A DNA stretch of 64,000 bases, taken from contig CM042176.1 of assembly GCA_023376005.1 (NCBI GenBank), positions 4,464,522 to 4,528,521 of the forward strand. Direction: 5' to 3'. Source of the DNA: Doryteuthis pealeii. Taxonomy: Eukaryota; Mollusca; Cephalopoda; Myopsida; Loliginidae. The translations under genes and the position numbers were made by a program. The notes beneath the pieces are model-generated. The model did not search any database, was not told the DNA's origin, and worked only from the letters and a program-made list of their open reading frames with translations. Shown piece after piece: positions 21,241 through 32,589 of this stretch; position 1 is the stretch's first letter, and every line of letters begins with the position of its first letter.

Positions 21241-21850
21241 AAAATGGATATGAATCCGACAATATAGTGTAGAAAGTTTGTAGGAAAGAACAAATGTTAA
21301 AGTTTTGCTGACAGAAATCTGTTTTCGAGACAATCTGTCTTTATTAAAAGCAACCATGGTATAATAGGAAAGACTGAAATAAATAGAGCTCGTTAATCAC
21401 GAGGCACAAAACCTCTCGATAAGGCCGGAATTTCAAAAATTTTAAAAAATGCGTATTCTTATGTTAAAAATAAATTAATTTATTGTTTAAAATTAGAAGC
21501 AATTTTTATTCACTAAAAAAGCTCAAAGAGTTTGAATAAAAATGTATACATAATATCAACCATGTTCAAGAAATATGTTCCAGCTACAAAAGCAAGTTTT
21601 AAAAAGTAATAAGTCCAACAGTACAATTGATGAAGGATGGAAAGTTTCAGGAATGTGTATGTTGACAAATTCGTAACGGGATCGTTTTGTGGGCCTCGTT
21701 GATTACGATCTATTTATTCGTCTTTCCATATACATAGTTGCTTTGATAAAATACACGCTTATTGGTCGAAACAGATTCTGTTAGCAAACTATTAACCTCT
21801 TGTTTTTTTCTACCAAACTTATATGATATTATTATATATATATATAATAT
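21240..21850. mobile_element. Foldback element, about 600 bp
   Basis: Arms 21255-21430 and 21680-21830 pair imperfectly. Anchors are TAAAGTTTTGCTGACAGAAA with TTCTGTTAGCAAACTATTAA, AAAAGCAACCATGG with ATAGTTGCTTTGAT, and AATCACGAGGCACAAAACC with TTTTGTGGGCCTCGTTGATT. Flanked by TA runs. No protein seen. Confidence 0.65.
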
Positions 21851-21894
21851 ATATATAATATAGTTATATAATTAGTAAAGAATACATAAAGTAA

Positions 21895-22125
21895 GGGCCC
21901 TACCATGGTTTCTGCCAGATGATTTCAATCAGGAACTATTCATCATTTTGGATTGAAACATGAATAGACCCTTAACTTTTTCCTGTACCTCATATACTAC
22001 GCAACTGTTTAGATTATATTGAGCATTTGAATCACTTACTGATGCAGATTGCAACGGAAACGATAAAGCGGCAAATTGGAACTTATATATATATTATTAT
22101 TAAGCGTTTCGCTGAAAGTTCCTTT
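21895..22125. repeat. Short dispersed repeat (GATAAAGCGGCAAATTGG)
   Basis: The 80-bp phrase TGAATCACTTACTGATGCA...ACGATAAAGCGGCAAATTGG at 22005-22085 recurs in the same orientation at 26115-26190. It contains CTGATGC...GGAAACG, a degenerate relative of the CTGATGA...GAAAC hairpins. Just before it, 21900-21980 holds a small hairpin. Confidence 0.5.
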
Positions 22126-22129
22126 TTGA

Positions 22130-22510
22130 TACCGTCCTCGCCAACTCAGCGTATGAGTAGTATAGTGCGCATCCTCAGACGCAAAATACAATTTATTGGC
22201 AAGCCCGAACCCTTTTATCAATTGGTGTAAGAAGGCGGTGGCTGAGGTAAATGTCTCTGGGAATGACGTTAACTCTATCTGATGGTGAGGTTTATTTTTG
22301 GGGTCTGGAAATGTGGAGCAACCCTTCATGCACCATTGCTCCCTGGTCCACCTCTGACCGGAGTGGTAGTACTATTAGGGTCCCATCTGATGGGTTAAAA
22401 TAGAAAATGTATTATTGAAATTTTTTTAGTATCCATTAAAATGAATTTATTTCAAAGCTTCAAAAACGGCATTAATGACCCAATGATGTTGATATGCTCT
22501 GTAAAACAAG
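22130..22510 (+). repeat. SINE-A fragment followed by E 3' half
   Basis: 22130-22195 keeps CCTCGCCAACTCAGCGTATG and CCTCAGACGCAAAATA of SINE-A. 22225-22510 is the E tail: GAAGGCGGTGGCTGAGG, TCTATCTGATGGTGAGGTTT, CCATTGCTCCCTGGTCC and GGGTCCCATC to GTTGATATGC. Confidence 0.7.
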
Positions 22511-23215
22511 ACCAAACAAACCAACCAAAAAGAAAATATATTTGAAATAATAAAAAGTGTATTTTGTCTTATAATGTTTTCCTCCGTTAATTAAAAAGTT
22601 TGAACGCTGTATTTTTTGTTATTTGAAAAAAATGGTATTGAGGTTAAAATTGTTTTATTTAAAATTCTTCTCAGCTGATTCCAGGGAGAAGTGACCATTA
22701 GAAAATGACAAAGCGAGTCACTGTGCCTGATTGAAATAAAATGAGACTGTGGATTTAAATACAGGATGGGGGTGGGGTGATCTGATTCAATTGTAGTGGG
22801 CAATGTACTGGACTGTAACATTATTGGGTTCAATCTCCATCGGGCTATGTTTACTTCGGTAGTTTTTTGACTTTTAGCAATATGAGTTTTAATGTTTTTT
22901 GTTTTTTTTTCTTCCGGTCGTATTCATGTTTTTAATTTAAAATTAGTTTGCTATAACTAATAAAAACAGGAGCCGAAAAAACTTATTCTGTGGCAGTCTA
23001 GGTTTCTATTCTCTAGTAGTCTTTGTTCTTATTTGGTGAGACTGTATCCGTTAAATCGACGTGTCTCTGACAAAGACATCATTTGCTTGGTTCGCAAGTT
23101 AAGGCTAGTAATGTCCCCATTAGCTTTGGTTAGATTGTTAAAAAATCACAATAATTTAATTTATTTTTAATCATTTAAACTATTTTTCAGTGAATTTTGT
23201 CCAAAAAACAATGTG
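22511..23215. other. No recognised feature, 700 bp
   Basis: AT-rich. An 80-codon minus frame (22591-22833) has no recognisable motif. No repeat partner noticed elsewhere in the window. Confidence 0.35.
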
Positions 23216-23410
23216 GTGTGCCTAAAATTAAGTGACCTGAAAAAATATCAGAAAGTTTTGAAATAAAATTAAATGATGCATTTATAAAAATCCATTCATT
23301 GATAAATCAACACTGAAAATTTTATTAAATCGATAGTTCCCTGATTGTTAAGTAATGTTTTTCAACCGGTGTGGTGTTGGTGGGTATTTTGTAAACATAT
23401 AGATTTTACT
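23216..23410 (+). repeat. Y repeat, single unit
   Basis: AAGTGACCTGAAAAAATATC, AGAAAGTTTTGAAATAAAAT and ATTGATAAATCAACACTGAA, as in 57290-57430. Probably interior of the same DNA element family. Confidence 0.6.
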
Positions 23411-24080
23411 CCACTTTGCTATGCCTGATATTTTTCATTTAAAAGAAGGGTACTATTCAACAGAGTTTTCAGTCCCGGCGTCCTGCCTTAAAAAAACCCA
23501 CTGGTGTGATAGGTAAAAAAAACAAAAGCGACCCTGGTAAAATTAACATTAAATATTTGGAAAAACGCCAAAGCGCTTAATTATTTTTCTGTTCTTTTTC
23601 TTTTTAGAATATTTTCAAAAATTCAATCCGACAAATTATTTTTTCATATAATAGCAAGGCACGCTTCAGCTAGACTCCATTCATAGGTGGGTTTGTTTTT
23701 TCACCTATCACCGCCGTAGCGTTTTTTAAGGCAGGAGCCGAGATTTGGAACTCAGCGAATAATACCAAAAAGAATTTTGGTATCCTTATCATTCCACAAA
23801 ATATAATATAAATGATATAAATAAACGTTTGTGTTAAAATCTGTGTTTTTATTGTTAACATACTGCATTTCAAGTAAGAAATATTTACAGACTGGTAAAT
23901 AAGCATAAAAGTAGGTTTACTCTATAAACCTCTTTCCTAAGATTTTCACTCACATTTATTGACCCGTATAAGTTTTAAAAATTATAAATTAAAGTATTTT
24001 TTTTCAAATCTATATTAAACATGATAAATTGTATTTAATTTTTTTTACAGTCAGGCAAAATCATATTTTAAGTCACCTAG
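23411..24080. other. AT-rich, no gene
   Basis: Includes two phrases pairing as a weak inverted repeat (CGGCGTCCTGCCTTAAAAAA near 23475 with TTTTTTAAGGCAGGAGCCG near 23725), possibly an eroded foldback of about 270 bp. A 78-codon minus frame lies across it and is unremarkable. Confidence 0.45.
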
Positions 24081-24084
24081 TGTA

Positions 24085-24592
24085 CGATCTGGCTGACTTC
24101 TTTAAACGGTCGGAAAATTATAACGGAAAGTTTTTTGGTGGTCCCCAATAACAGTTAACTACAGTCTATGAATTAACATTTTGCGGAATATAGCTACAGT
24201 TTTAGGGATTAAGGTTGATTTTAATTACGTAATTCTTAAAAAATAACAAACAAAACACAATTACTATACATTTAATGTTGAAAATATTTTTTAAACTAAA
24301 TTTAATTGAAATTATACACTGCAATCTAACACAACAACTGTCTCAAATAATAAGATTCAGTAATCATTCTTAATTCTATTTAATGTAGAGTAATTTTTTT
24401 TTGTTTTGCTGTTTATTTCTTTTAAGCAATACGTAATTAAAAACCAACTTAATCCCCTAAAACCGTAAACCCCAATCGCAAATGTTAAATTCATTAGACT
24501 TAGTTTTAACTGTTATTGGGGACCACCAAAAAACTTTTCGTTTTTAATTTTTCGTCCGCTGCAGAAGTCAGTCGAATCTTATTTCTTTTTAA
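24085..24592. mobile_element. Foldback with 150-180-bp inverted arms
   Basis: Arms 24085-24250 and 24415-24592. Anchors are GGCTGACTTC with GAAGTCAGTC, TTTTTTGGTGGTCCCCAATA with ATTGGGGACCACCAAAAAAC, TTTTAGGGATTAAGGTTGAT with ACCAACTTAATCCCCTAAAA, and AATTACGTAATTCTTAAAA with CTTTTAAGCAATACGTAATT. The 160-bp loop is AT-rich and non-coding. The cleanest foldback of the noisy interval. Confidence 0.75.
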
Positions 24593-25150
24593 GAAATCAA
24601 ACAATTATCTTCTCGATAAATTTTTAAGGTATTAGTAATAAGTATCACTATATTAGTTAGTTAGAGAGAGAGAGAGGAGAGAAAGAGGGAGGGAGGGAGA
24701 GAAGGGAACTATCAGCAGTCAGTTTTATTAAAACCAAAACAAATATTCTCTGTAGCCAAAGGAAAGGGGCGAATCTTCGGAGGATTTGTGTGTGGTTTGT
24801 TTTTTTTTGACTGCTGGCATTTTTTAGTATAGAAAGCTATTACAACGCTGTAAGCAGTGAGCTCTCTCTTCTCCCCTTAACGACATATGGGGATGGAAAC
24901 GAGCGTCATATATAATGCTAAGAACAGGGGATTGGTCGGTTGTTGATTTAAATTGTAATTTACGCCATAAAGACCATTAAATTGAATTTTTTTTTCAAAA
25001 CAATGAGTAGTCCTAAAACCAAGGATATCTAAGTATAAATTTTTCCATAACATAAATAGAAAAAATCCTTAGAGATTTAAGCTCAAAATCTCAGCTTTAG
25101 TATTAATGATATATATTATTATATATATATATATAATATATATATATATG
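24593..25150. other. GA-rich patch and AT-rich sequence
   Basis: GAGAGAG run at 24663-24705, otherwise undistinguished sequence. No gene seen. Confidence 0.45.
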
Positions 25151-25560
25151 TTGTAACCGGCCGTTACTACAGTGGAGATTCAGCCGGTTCTCACTATAAA
25201 AGTGAGAACACCGGAGTGAAAAGGTTGTACTGGTTACCGTTTAAACGGCAAGCTAGCCGTTCCTGTACCATTATTGTAAAGTACACTGTCTTATTAGCCC
25301 TACTCGACATTGACTTCTTTTTTACTGTTGGATTAACAGCACAACACACACACACACACACACACACACACTACACAATATATATGATATATATATACTA
25401 TATATATATATATCATATATTAATATAATTAATATATATTTTCTGTGTGCGTTTATACATTTAAGTATACGTTTACGTATACTATGATATATATATAATA
25501 TGTGTTGTGTGTGTGTGTGTGGTGTCACATTACGCAATATATATATATAAATAATTTAAA
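25151..25560. repeat. Hairpin plus (CA)n/(TA)n tracts
   Basis: Perfect 12-bp hairpin arms CCGGTTCTCACT and AGTGAGAACACCGG (25183-25214) around a 5-base loop. This is followed by CA repeats at 25341-25370 and TA and GT runs to 25550. Overlapping frames reading HTHTHT are microsatellite. Confidence 0.7.
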
Positions 25561-25799
25561 TAAGCAAATAAATGAATAAAACGTCATGTATCGAGATTTT
25601 GAAAAAGGGGAGGAAGTAAAGGAAGTTCCACCTTTTCAATTCTTCGGGAACTTCCGGTGGCCAAAATAGCCGTTTTTTGTAACAACATTTAGTATTCGGT
25701 AGGAATATAGTTTTATGGCGTATACGAACTTGTCTGACCTTTTGGATATAATTTTTATTGACTCTCATCAATTAACGTTAAATGTTGTTTCGGGAAATG
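25561..25799. other. No recognised feature
   Basis: Undistinguished AT-rich sequence with a 71-codon minus frame of no recognisable family. Confidence 0.3.
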
Positions 25800-26110
25800 A
25801 ATCAGCATCTATTTATTTTTGCAGAGGAGATCAAAGATCCACTCAGGCTCAGATCAAACTTTGGAATATTTGAGTTATGACAAGGAAAGCGTCGTTCCTT
25901 TATGTCTCCAGGAAGAAATTAATATCAACCCGAGTTTCGGATTTTATGCAAACATCAACAAAGGACTACGGTCAAGTCATGTGTAAGCAACTTGAAGCCT
26001 GTCTGCCATATCTTGAGCAATATTTCGTGTGTTGGCAATCGCTTCCGTCTGTCGTAGATGATGGCGTAGTGTCCAATTAATTTTTTCCTCTACTAATATT
26101 CACTACGCTA
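25800..26110 (+). repeat. Diverged direct repeat, copy 1, with 67-codon frame
   Basis: The part from CGAGTTTCGGATTTTATGCA to GGCGTAGTGTCCAATTAATT recurs at 26757-26930. The frame 25877-26080 (MTRKASFLYVSRKKL...) has no known domain. It is not preserved in the second copy, although that copy sits in indel-rich sequence, so coding cannot be fully excluded. Confidence 0.5.
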
Positions 26111-26114
26111 TTGT

Positions 26115-26342
26115 TTTTAATATATAGTTGAGCACTTTTGAATCACTTACTGATGCATTGCACGGAAAACGATAAAGCGGCAAATTGGCATACTATATTA
26201 CTATCATATATATATTATATAATATATACTATATATATTATATTATGAACGGATACAAAATCTAACATTCCCACCTCAAATATATATATATATATTATAT
26301 ATAATGCATTGCATTTGTGTGTGTGTGTATATATAGTATATA

Positions 26343-26373
<31 letters not shown>

Positions 26374-26756
26374 ATATTATATTAATATATATATAGTATA
26401 TATATATAAGTATATATAATAATATAAATGTATTTATATATATATATAATATGTATATATATATAAGATATATATATAGTGTTAATATATATAATATTAT
26501 ATATATATATATAAATATATATAGAAGAAGAGAAGAGAGAGAGAGAATACGTGTTTCAAATTTATTTACGCGATAAGAGAATTTAGACAGAAAAACATTT
26601 TTCGCTTCAGTGCTATCAGGTTTAATTCATATTGTGTCTGTATGTGCGTGTGCATGTGTGTCTATAATGTGTTTGTACATCGCACACGCACACACACACA
26701 CTACACATACACACACCACATATAATATATAATATATTATATATATATATATATAG
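26115..26756. repeat. Short dispersed repeat then 500 bp of (TA)n
   Basis: 26115-26190 repeats 22005-22085. From 26195 to 26760 nearly everything is irregular TATATA with CA/TG patches near 26640-26715. Confidence 0.85.
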
Positions 26757-26930
26757 TATCAAACTCCGAGTTCGGATTTATGCAATCTATCAACAACAGA
26801 GTACTACGGTCAATCATGCTGTAGCAAACTTGAAGCCTTCTGCCATATTGGAGCATATTCGCTATGTGTTGGCAGTCGTTTCCATGCTTGCTAAAGACGA
26901 TGCGTAGTGTCCAATTTGTTTCCTTTTTGC
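26757..26930 (+). repeat. Diverged direct repeat, copy 2
   Basis: Matches 25930-26090: CCGAGTTCGGATTTATGCAA, CTACGGTCAA, AAACTTGAAGCC, GCGTAGTGTCCAATT. Spacing between copies is about 830 bp. Confidence 0.5.
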
Positions 26931-26950
26931 GCTATTTAAAAAAAAAAGAA

Positions 26951-27032
26951 AAATTCAGTCGGAAACTGAGATAATAGTATTTTCTATTAGTCATATTAGA
27001 AATACTATTATTCTCAGTTCTCGCTGATTCTT
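26951..27032. repeat. Short foldback hairpin
   Basis: Arms CAGTCGGAAACTGAGATAAT AGTATT and its inverse AATACTATTATTCTCAGTTC pair across a loop of about 25 bp (TCTATTAGTCATATTAGA region). Confidence 0.7.
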
Positions 27033-27057
27033 TTTTTTAAAACAGATCAAGAAGTAC

Positions 27058-27510
27058 TATTAGGGATTTCTTCCCTTTGCAGGAAGAAGTAGTCTTCTTC
27101 GCTGCGTTGTCGTTTGTTCCAACTAGGGGACTCTGGTATTTAAAGCGCCTGGTTTGAACTTGTCTCCTCTTTTTAAGCTAGATCTTCAACGAACGCTATG
27201 GCTAGATGGTCTATCTACCCTCTCCTCGGTGGGCTTCTGCCCCCCCTCCTTACATTACCTGTAAGTCCTTTATACAGCATGGACTTATCCTTTAGTTCCA
27301 TGTGCTGTAACATCTATATTTTACGTTACATTTGGTATCTTGTTTATACCTAAATATTGTATATGTATTAGCATTTCTATTCTCCTGTAACTGTTATGTA
27401 ACTTATCGTTTCCATGTCAGGTGGGGGGTTGGGGGGTGGGGGGGTTGTTAATATGTAATTCAAAATGTTTTGTCTCACAACGTGTCGGAGCTGTTATTCA
27501 ATTTAATGTG
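27058..27510 (+). mobile_element. LTR of the tRNA-Trp-primed family, 3'-clipped
   Basis: Plus-strand relative of the LTR at 45212-45660: CTCGCTGCGTTG-like text, GGGGACTCTGGTATTTAAAG (TATA-like region), TTTTTAAGCTAGA, TCTACCCTCTCCTCGGTGGG, ATACAGCATGGACTTATCCT, TTATACCTAAATATTGTATA and CGTGTCGGAGCTGTTATTCA. Ends just after this last block, with no primer site. A G-rich insertion (27420-27445) is unique to it. Probably a degenerate solo LTR. Confidence 0.72.
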
Positions 27511-27689
27511 CTTTAAAATACTTGTTAATCCCCAGTTGACACTGAATTTAAGAGAACCTGCTTTGTCTATGATGATATGCTGTTTTTCTTTCTTCTTTTA
27601 GATATTGTTAAAGTTAGGCCAATACTTGATAAGCAAGCTAGGTTCCGGCTGGTGTAGGGAAAGCTTTAATACAGTGTTCGACAGACTAC

Positions 27690-27800
27690 TTACGGTCAAG
27701 TCACGCCTAAAAGCACTTGCTCCCAATAGATCACGAAAGTTAAGTAGGGAATGAGCCTGTTAGTAGTTAGATGGTGATCATAAGCCACCGTGCAGGTACA
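27690..27800 (+). pseudogene. 5S rRNA-derived sequence, copy 4
   Basis: TTACGGTCAAGTCACGCC, then AAAGCACTTGCTCCCAATAG, GATCACGAAAGTTAAGTAGG and GAGCCTGTTAGTAGTTAGAT, GGTGATCATAA. Full-length co-linearity with animal 5S rRNA (TACGGCCATACCAC..., GATCACCGAAGTTAAGCA, TTAGTACTTGGATGGGTGACC), with indels. The best 5S match of the window, too damaged to fold as a functional 5S RNA. Confidence 0.75.
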
Positions 27801-27811
27801 GGAACAACTAT

Positions 27812-27910
27812 GGACCGTCATTCCCACGAAGCATGTATCCCAAAGTTAGATCAGCGAAGTTGCCAGCAATGATCCTGTTTCAATATTTAGATGGTTAATG
27901 TTCCTCTAGC
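27812..27910 (+). pseudogene. 5S rRNA-derived sequence, copy 5
   Basis: CCGTCATTCCCACGAAGCAT, CCCAAAGTTAGATCAGCGAA, GTTGCCAGCAATGATCCTGT, ATATTTAGATGGTTAATG. Same layout as copy 4, about 120 bp downstream. Confidence 0.65.
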
Positions 27911-27992
27911 AACAGGCTTTATACATCTGTGTACAATTCAGACCTGTGTGGCCATATCAGAGCAAAGTTTGTAGAATGAGAGTTGTGGACAT

Positions 27993-28105
27993 TACGACTT
28001 ACGCTCAAGTCCATGTTGAAAGCAATCAGTTGCCAGCTAAGATAACGCGAAGGTAAGGAGTGAGATTGGTCATATTTAGAATGGGTGAGAGGTTAAGCAT
28101 AAGGT
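27993..28105 (+). pseudogene. 5S rRNA-derived sequence, copy 6
   Basis: ACTTACGCTCAAGTCCATGT, TGAAAGCAATCAGTTGCCAG, CGCGAAGGTAAGGAGTGAG and ATATTTAGAATGGGTGAGA. Third of a plus-strand trio, mirroring the minus-strand trio at 14083-14695. Confidence 0.6.
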
Positions 28106-29165
28106 AACGTAGTGCCTCATTTTGTTGTATACTCTCTTTCTTTACTTTCTTACTTCTATTTCTCTTCTGTCATCTTCTAAGAGCGTCTCTTCTAGCGTCT
28201 CTTCTAGCGTTCTCTTTCTATGCGTCTGACTTCGCGTCTTCGCGACTTCGTGTCTGGTCTTCATTGGGATTTCTCTTATCAGAACCCTGTGTCATTGGTA
28301 GTATTTAGATAACACAAGACTTCGATTAACTTAGATCATATTTATCTGGAAACCCACCAAGACTACCTGCGCAGATTGAGTCGGAGCGTGTATAACACAT
28401 CTTACCACCGTTTGGTCTTGCCGATGCTTAACTAATAACCATTTCCTAATCTAAACCGGAAGAGGTCTTCCCACCGAATTCCTCACGGTACGCTCAGCGA
28501 AGAAAGATCAGGACTGAAGTCAAAGCCTTGTCACTCATTCCTTCAAGGCCACGCTTCAAACTTATAACAGCCATTTGTTTCTACAACTATGTACACAATA
28601 TTCAGGAATCTAATAATTAGTAAAACTTATTTCAGAATGGAGTGATGATGTGTCATATGAGGAAATAATCGTCGAATACTTATCTCTTTTCTGTCTACGT
28701 GGTAGAAGGCTCGAATCTGGTTGCTGGTTAGATGTTGAGTTGATGCTGGCATCTTTGAGGTATCTTGCATTTGAAAACCAAATTTGAAGTTATGGAATGA
28801 TCATCTTACCTGTTGCCAATTTATAGTTTCTAGAATATAACACAAGGTGGCTTTTTCTTCAAGTCACACTGCACTGAGTAAGAGATCACATCTCACTCGT
28901 ATCAACAACATCGTTCCAAACAACACCTAACATTCTCGATCGCTCTTCACTCTTGCTTCACACACACACACCAACACACACCCACAACACATATATATAT
29001 ATATATATAATATATATAATATACATGGAAGAAATAAGAAAAAGAAAAAAGTTCAGTTTATTGTTTTATTGTAATTGATGTAATGAATATGTAATATAGC
29101 CTTGTTACCCCTCATATAATCTGATTGGACAGTGGTCCATCTATAAATATTCGTAACACTGTGGT
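28106..29165. other. Unrecognised kilobase with short motifs
   Basis: 28180-28230 has GCGTCTCTTCTA repeated three times. 28270-28560 is GC-balanced with no open frame. 28800-28990 ends in CA repeats and a TA run. No gene or RNA that I can support. Confidence 0.4.
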
Positions 29166-29169
29166 TAAA

Positions 29170-29320
29170 AGCCCTAGCCTACCAGCCCATGCCTACTCGC
29201 CTACTAGCCAGACAACCACCACGACTTGCTCGTAAGAGTACTGCTATTCGACGCACCAACACTACTGCGAATATATAACCAATACCCACTTCATGTAATA
29301 ATCCCTTAACCCGGAATATC
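29170..29320. other. Short unrecognised segment
   Basis: Contains GCCTACTCGCCTACTAGCC-type repeats. The 72-codon minus frame shows no domain. Confidence 0.3.
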
Positions 29321-29715
29321 AGTAAGTTAATGCCAAAAAATTGTTTAATTAACTTCTCAACAGCATTAGTTTTGGTAAAGTGAAAATTTTGCTTCAATCA
29401 TTTACATCTTAGGAGAAAAAAGTTTTATTTTTCTCAGTATCTGTTTCAACTTTGGAATTTTAAAGCACAAATACAGAAAATAACAAGTGAAAAAGTAATT
29501 CTTTTATTTTTGATAAATATACCTAAAATGCACCACAATACTTAAAAAAAGTACTTGAGAACTCATAAGAATAGCAGGAAATTATCAGCGAACAGACAAG
29601 TAAATTTAGTTTCAGTGATAGAATACAAAATACTCAGGATGTAAACAAAGAATGTCAGATTGTCTATCCCGTGAGATACTTGGGATGATCAGGAGAGGTT
29701 AATGTAAAAAAAAAT
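29320..29715 (+). repeat. V repeat, copy 1
   Basis: Direct relative of 31490-31830 and inverted relative of 41470-41870. Landmarks are GTTAATGCCAAAAAA, AGTGAAAATTTT, TTTCTCAGTATCTGTTTCAA, AGCACAAATACAGAAAATAA, GTAAATTTAGTTTCAGTGAT and ACTCAGGATGTAAA. Function unknown. It shows that the V sequence existed as a dispersed or tandem repeat before the inner palindrome. Confidence 0.6.
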
Positions 29716-29724
29716 TGTATTCTA

Positions 29725-30030
29725 TGTGGTGGTGGCTAAGGGCCTTAGTGTCTCTGGGTATGACTGTTAAACTGTATCTAGTGGTGAGGTGCCAATTCTG
29801 GAAGCTCTTCATCAAACATACTTCCAGTCTATCTGATCCAAAATGGTAGTTAACTGTAGGGTCCCATCCTATGGTTTAAAAAATTCAAATAGTTGGTTTT
29901 TAAAAGTTATTTTAAAAAGATTAAAAAAAAATTTGGAATAACCCAACAAGAATGATTAAACAAATGGTCTTTGCCATGAAAAACCCCAACAAGGATTGAA
30001 ATCCGTATAAATCCAACCAACTAACCAAAT
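29725..30030 (+). repeat. E-family 3' fragment, diverged
   Basis: GGTGGTGGCTAAGGGCC, TCTAGTGGTGAGGTGCCAAT, GGGTCCCATCCTATGG and GATTGAAATCCGTATAAATC, with (AACC)-like end. Confidence 0.6.
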
Positions 30031-30464
30031 CATAATACTTAGGGTGAGTCAAAAGTCTTGCAATATTTTGGTAATATATCTAATAAATACTTGGGATAAT
30101 TCAAGGGAAGAGGTTTATGTTAAAAGATTTTTTCTAACCTTTTTAATGTGTTTGTTTATTTTTTTCATTTTTAGGTGGAAGAAGCCCCAATCCGTAACCC
30201 AATCTTATTAAAGTAATTACTTACCTACTACACTGACTACTTAATACTAACTATGACCTACTTACAAACTACTACTAACTAATAATAATAATTAATTTTT
30301 AAGTAACTATTCCTATTTGATATTAATAATATATATGTATTTTTCAGGATTGTTAATCGGCACTACGTCACCTAAAAATAATTTTATTTGCATTTTCGCT
30401 CTCAAATCGAACGTGTATGCCACCTTTGAGAAATAGATAGATATACTGACGCTACAGACAGTAT
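30031..30464. other. AT-rich, no gene
   Basis: Irregular TACTAACTA phrases near 30230-30290. Otherwise nothing recognised. Confidence 0.4.
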
Positions 30465-30638
30465 AGAGACACTCAGATACATAGATAGATAGAGAGAGGA
30501 GACAAGAGAAGATGAGAGAGAGAGAGAAGAGAGAGAGCGAGACGGAGACAGACAGACAAGAGACAGAGACAGAGACAGGAACAGAAACAGCCCGATATAT
30601 AGAGAGACAGACAGACCGACAGACTAACTGAAGAGAGA

Positions 30639-30684
<46 letters not shown>

Positions 30685-30817
30685 GAGAGAGAGAGAGAGG
30701 GGGTAAGAATACGACAGGGGGCAGTCCAAATAGACAGACAGACAGACAGAACACATCAGATAGAAAAGAGACAGACTGAGAGACATGACAGACAGACTGA
30801 CTAAGAGAGAGAGAGAG

Positions 30818-30872
<55 letters not shown>

Positions 30873-30900
30873 TCAGGCAGTCAAGTCAGATAAATTGACA
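30465..30900. repeat. (GA)n/(GACA)n purine tract
   Basis: About 430 bp of GAGAGA and GACAGACA on the plus strand. The long minus-strand frames (157 and 93 codons of L and S) are translations of this tract. Confidence 0.95.
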
Positions 30901-31162
30901 TAGACCAGCAAGAAAATATTATGATATTAAATAGAGAGTGGATGCGTGGACGCTTTAAATGGCCAGTGGTGAAGAGGAATCCGATTGAATATATGTCATC
31001 GAAAAACGTTGATGGTGTTGCTAAGAAGTGGTTATTATTAATTGATTCATAAAACCTGCAACAACAACAACAACAAGATCACCTTCACACTGCTAATAAT
31101 AGACATCAAAAAAACAAAAATCTCCCTTCAATATAGTGTTATCTTTTTTTCTCTCTCCAATA
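30901..31162. other. No recognised feature
   Basis: Includes an ACAACA run near 31060. Ends where the inner palindrome begins. Confidence 0.35.
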
Positions 31163-31489
31163 GCTGGCGAATCTTCCCCTAACCCCCCCAATCCGTAGAC
31201 CGTGTTGGTTTAATCCATGGATTAAATCTACCGTTAAATCCTAAGTTTCCTATGGCAATGCTTGTATTTTTATTGGTAATAAGCCATTTTCTTCCCTCTA
31301 ATATTTTTTCTCTCTTCAGAAATTTCATCTATTCTACCTAATTTCTTTGAATGCTTAGATTTATAGCAGAAGTTCTTAGTATTTTTCTCTGGGTGGAATT
31401 ATTATATATTATTATATATTATATAAATTATATATTGCGGCGGACATCTTTCCCTAACCTAATAAATAAATCTAAGTTTATTTGTTTAT

Positions 31490-31830
31490 ATGTAATTAAT
31501 GCCAAAAAACTTTTCATTTACATTTCTCACAGATATTTTATAAAGTGAAATTTACTTTCAAATAAAATGCATTTAACATTCTTAGAGAAAGTAAAAGTTT
31601 ATCTTTTCTCAGTAATCTGTTTCAATTGGAATTTTGTAAGCACATACGAGAAATAAACTAGTGAAAAGTATCTTTTAATATTTTGAAAATAGTTAACTAC
31701 ACCTACCACAATTGCGTCTCGGGCGAAGTAAATTTAGTTTCATTGATAAAAGCAAAATACTTCGGATGTAAAAAATATTGTTTAGATTCCTAACCCGTAA
31801 ATAATCAGGGAAGTGTTTCTTAACCCTTAT
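31490..31830 (+). repeat. V repeat, copy 2
   Basis: Within the left inner arm; see 29320-29715 for landmarks. Its mirror is at 41470-41870. Confidence 0.65.
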
Positions 31831-32589
31831 CAGACAGTGAGTTAAATATATAATGGGATTTGAATCGGATGTACACGATTTTCGCTTGCCCTCTGATCTT
31901 TACTGAACTGAACAACTCACCTGGAAAAGAGAAAGATGTAGTCCACACCACTCCTCCTCCTGCCTTTCGATAATAATTGGTTCGTTACGTCGTTTAACCG
32001 GTATTCAAAAATGTCTTTCTTTTTTTTTCTCCCTGAAAAATCAGGCTTGTCAAAATTCCAGCGGATACATGTGTATATATTGTCTTTATACATTTTTGTT
32101 TAAATATACAGAATTGCCTTAGATTGCCAATTGGGAGGGGGGGCGAATGTTCCATGCCCACCCCACCCCACTTATAATGTTACAAATAAGAAGAACTTCT
32201 AATTCTGGTCATATGAAAATAATTTTGCTTTTGTCTATAAATGTTATTTAATGTTAATTAAAAAATGTGAGTATCAACCTCTAAGATTTTGTTTTGTGTA
32301 TTAAGTAAATATAACCTCAGTAATCAAGAGGAATGGATCTGAGTTGTTGAACGCACACAAGTGAATTAGAAAGAAACATGAAAAGTTGAATTAGACACGG
32401 TGGCGAGAAATCCTTAATATAAAAATATTATTGAATAGAAATCAGTTATGTACTTGATATAAATTAATGAATATCTGTTTAAATTCGTAGTGAAGTGTGT
32501 TTTTTTTTACGGCTAGTGCTGTGCTGTCTTCTGTCTGTCTGTCTCTTCGTACACACAGACACCACACACACATCATATAATATATATAT

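Noticed and set aside
30313..30786. 157-codon minus-strand frame rich in S and L
   Set aside because: Translation of the (GA)n/(GACA)n tract.
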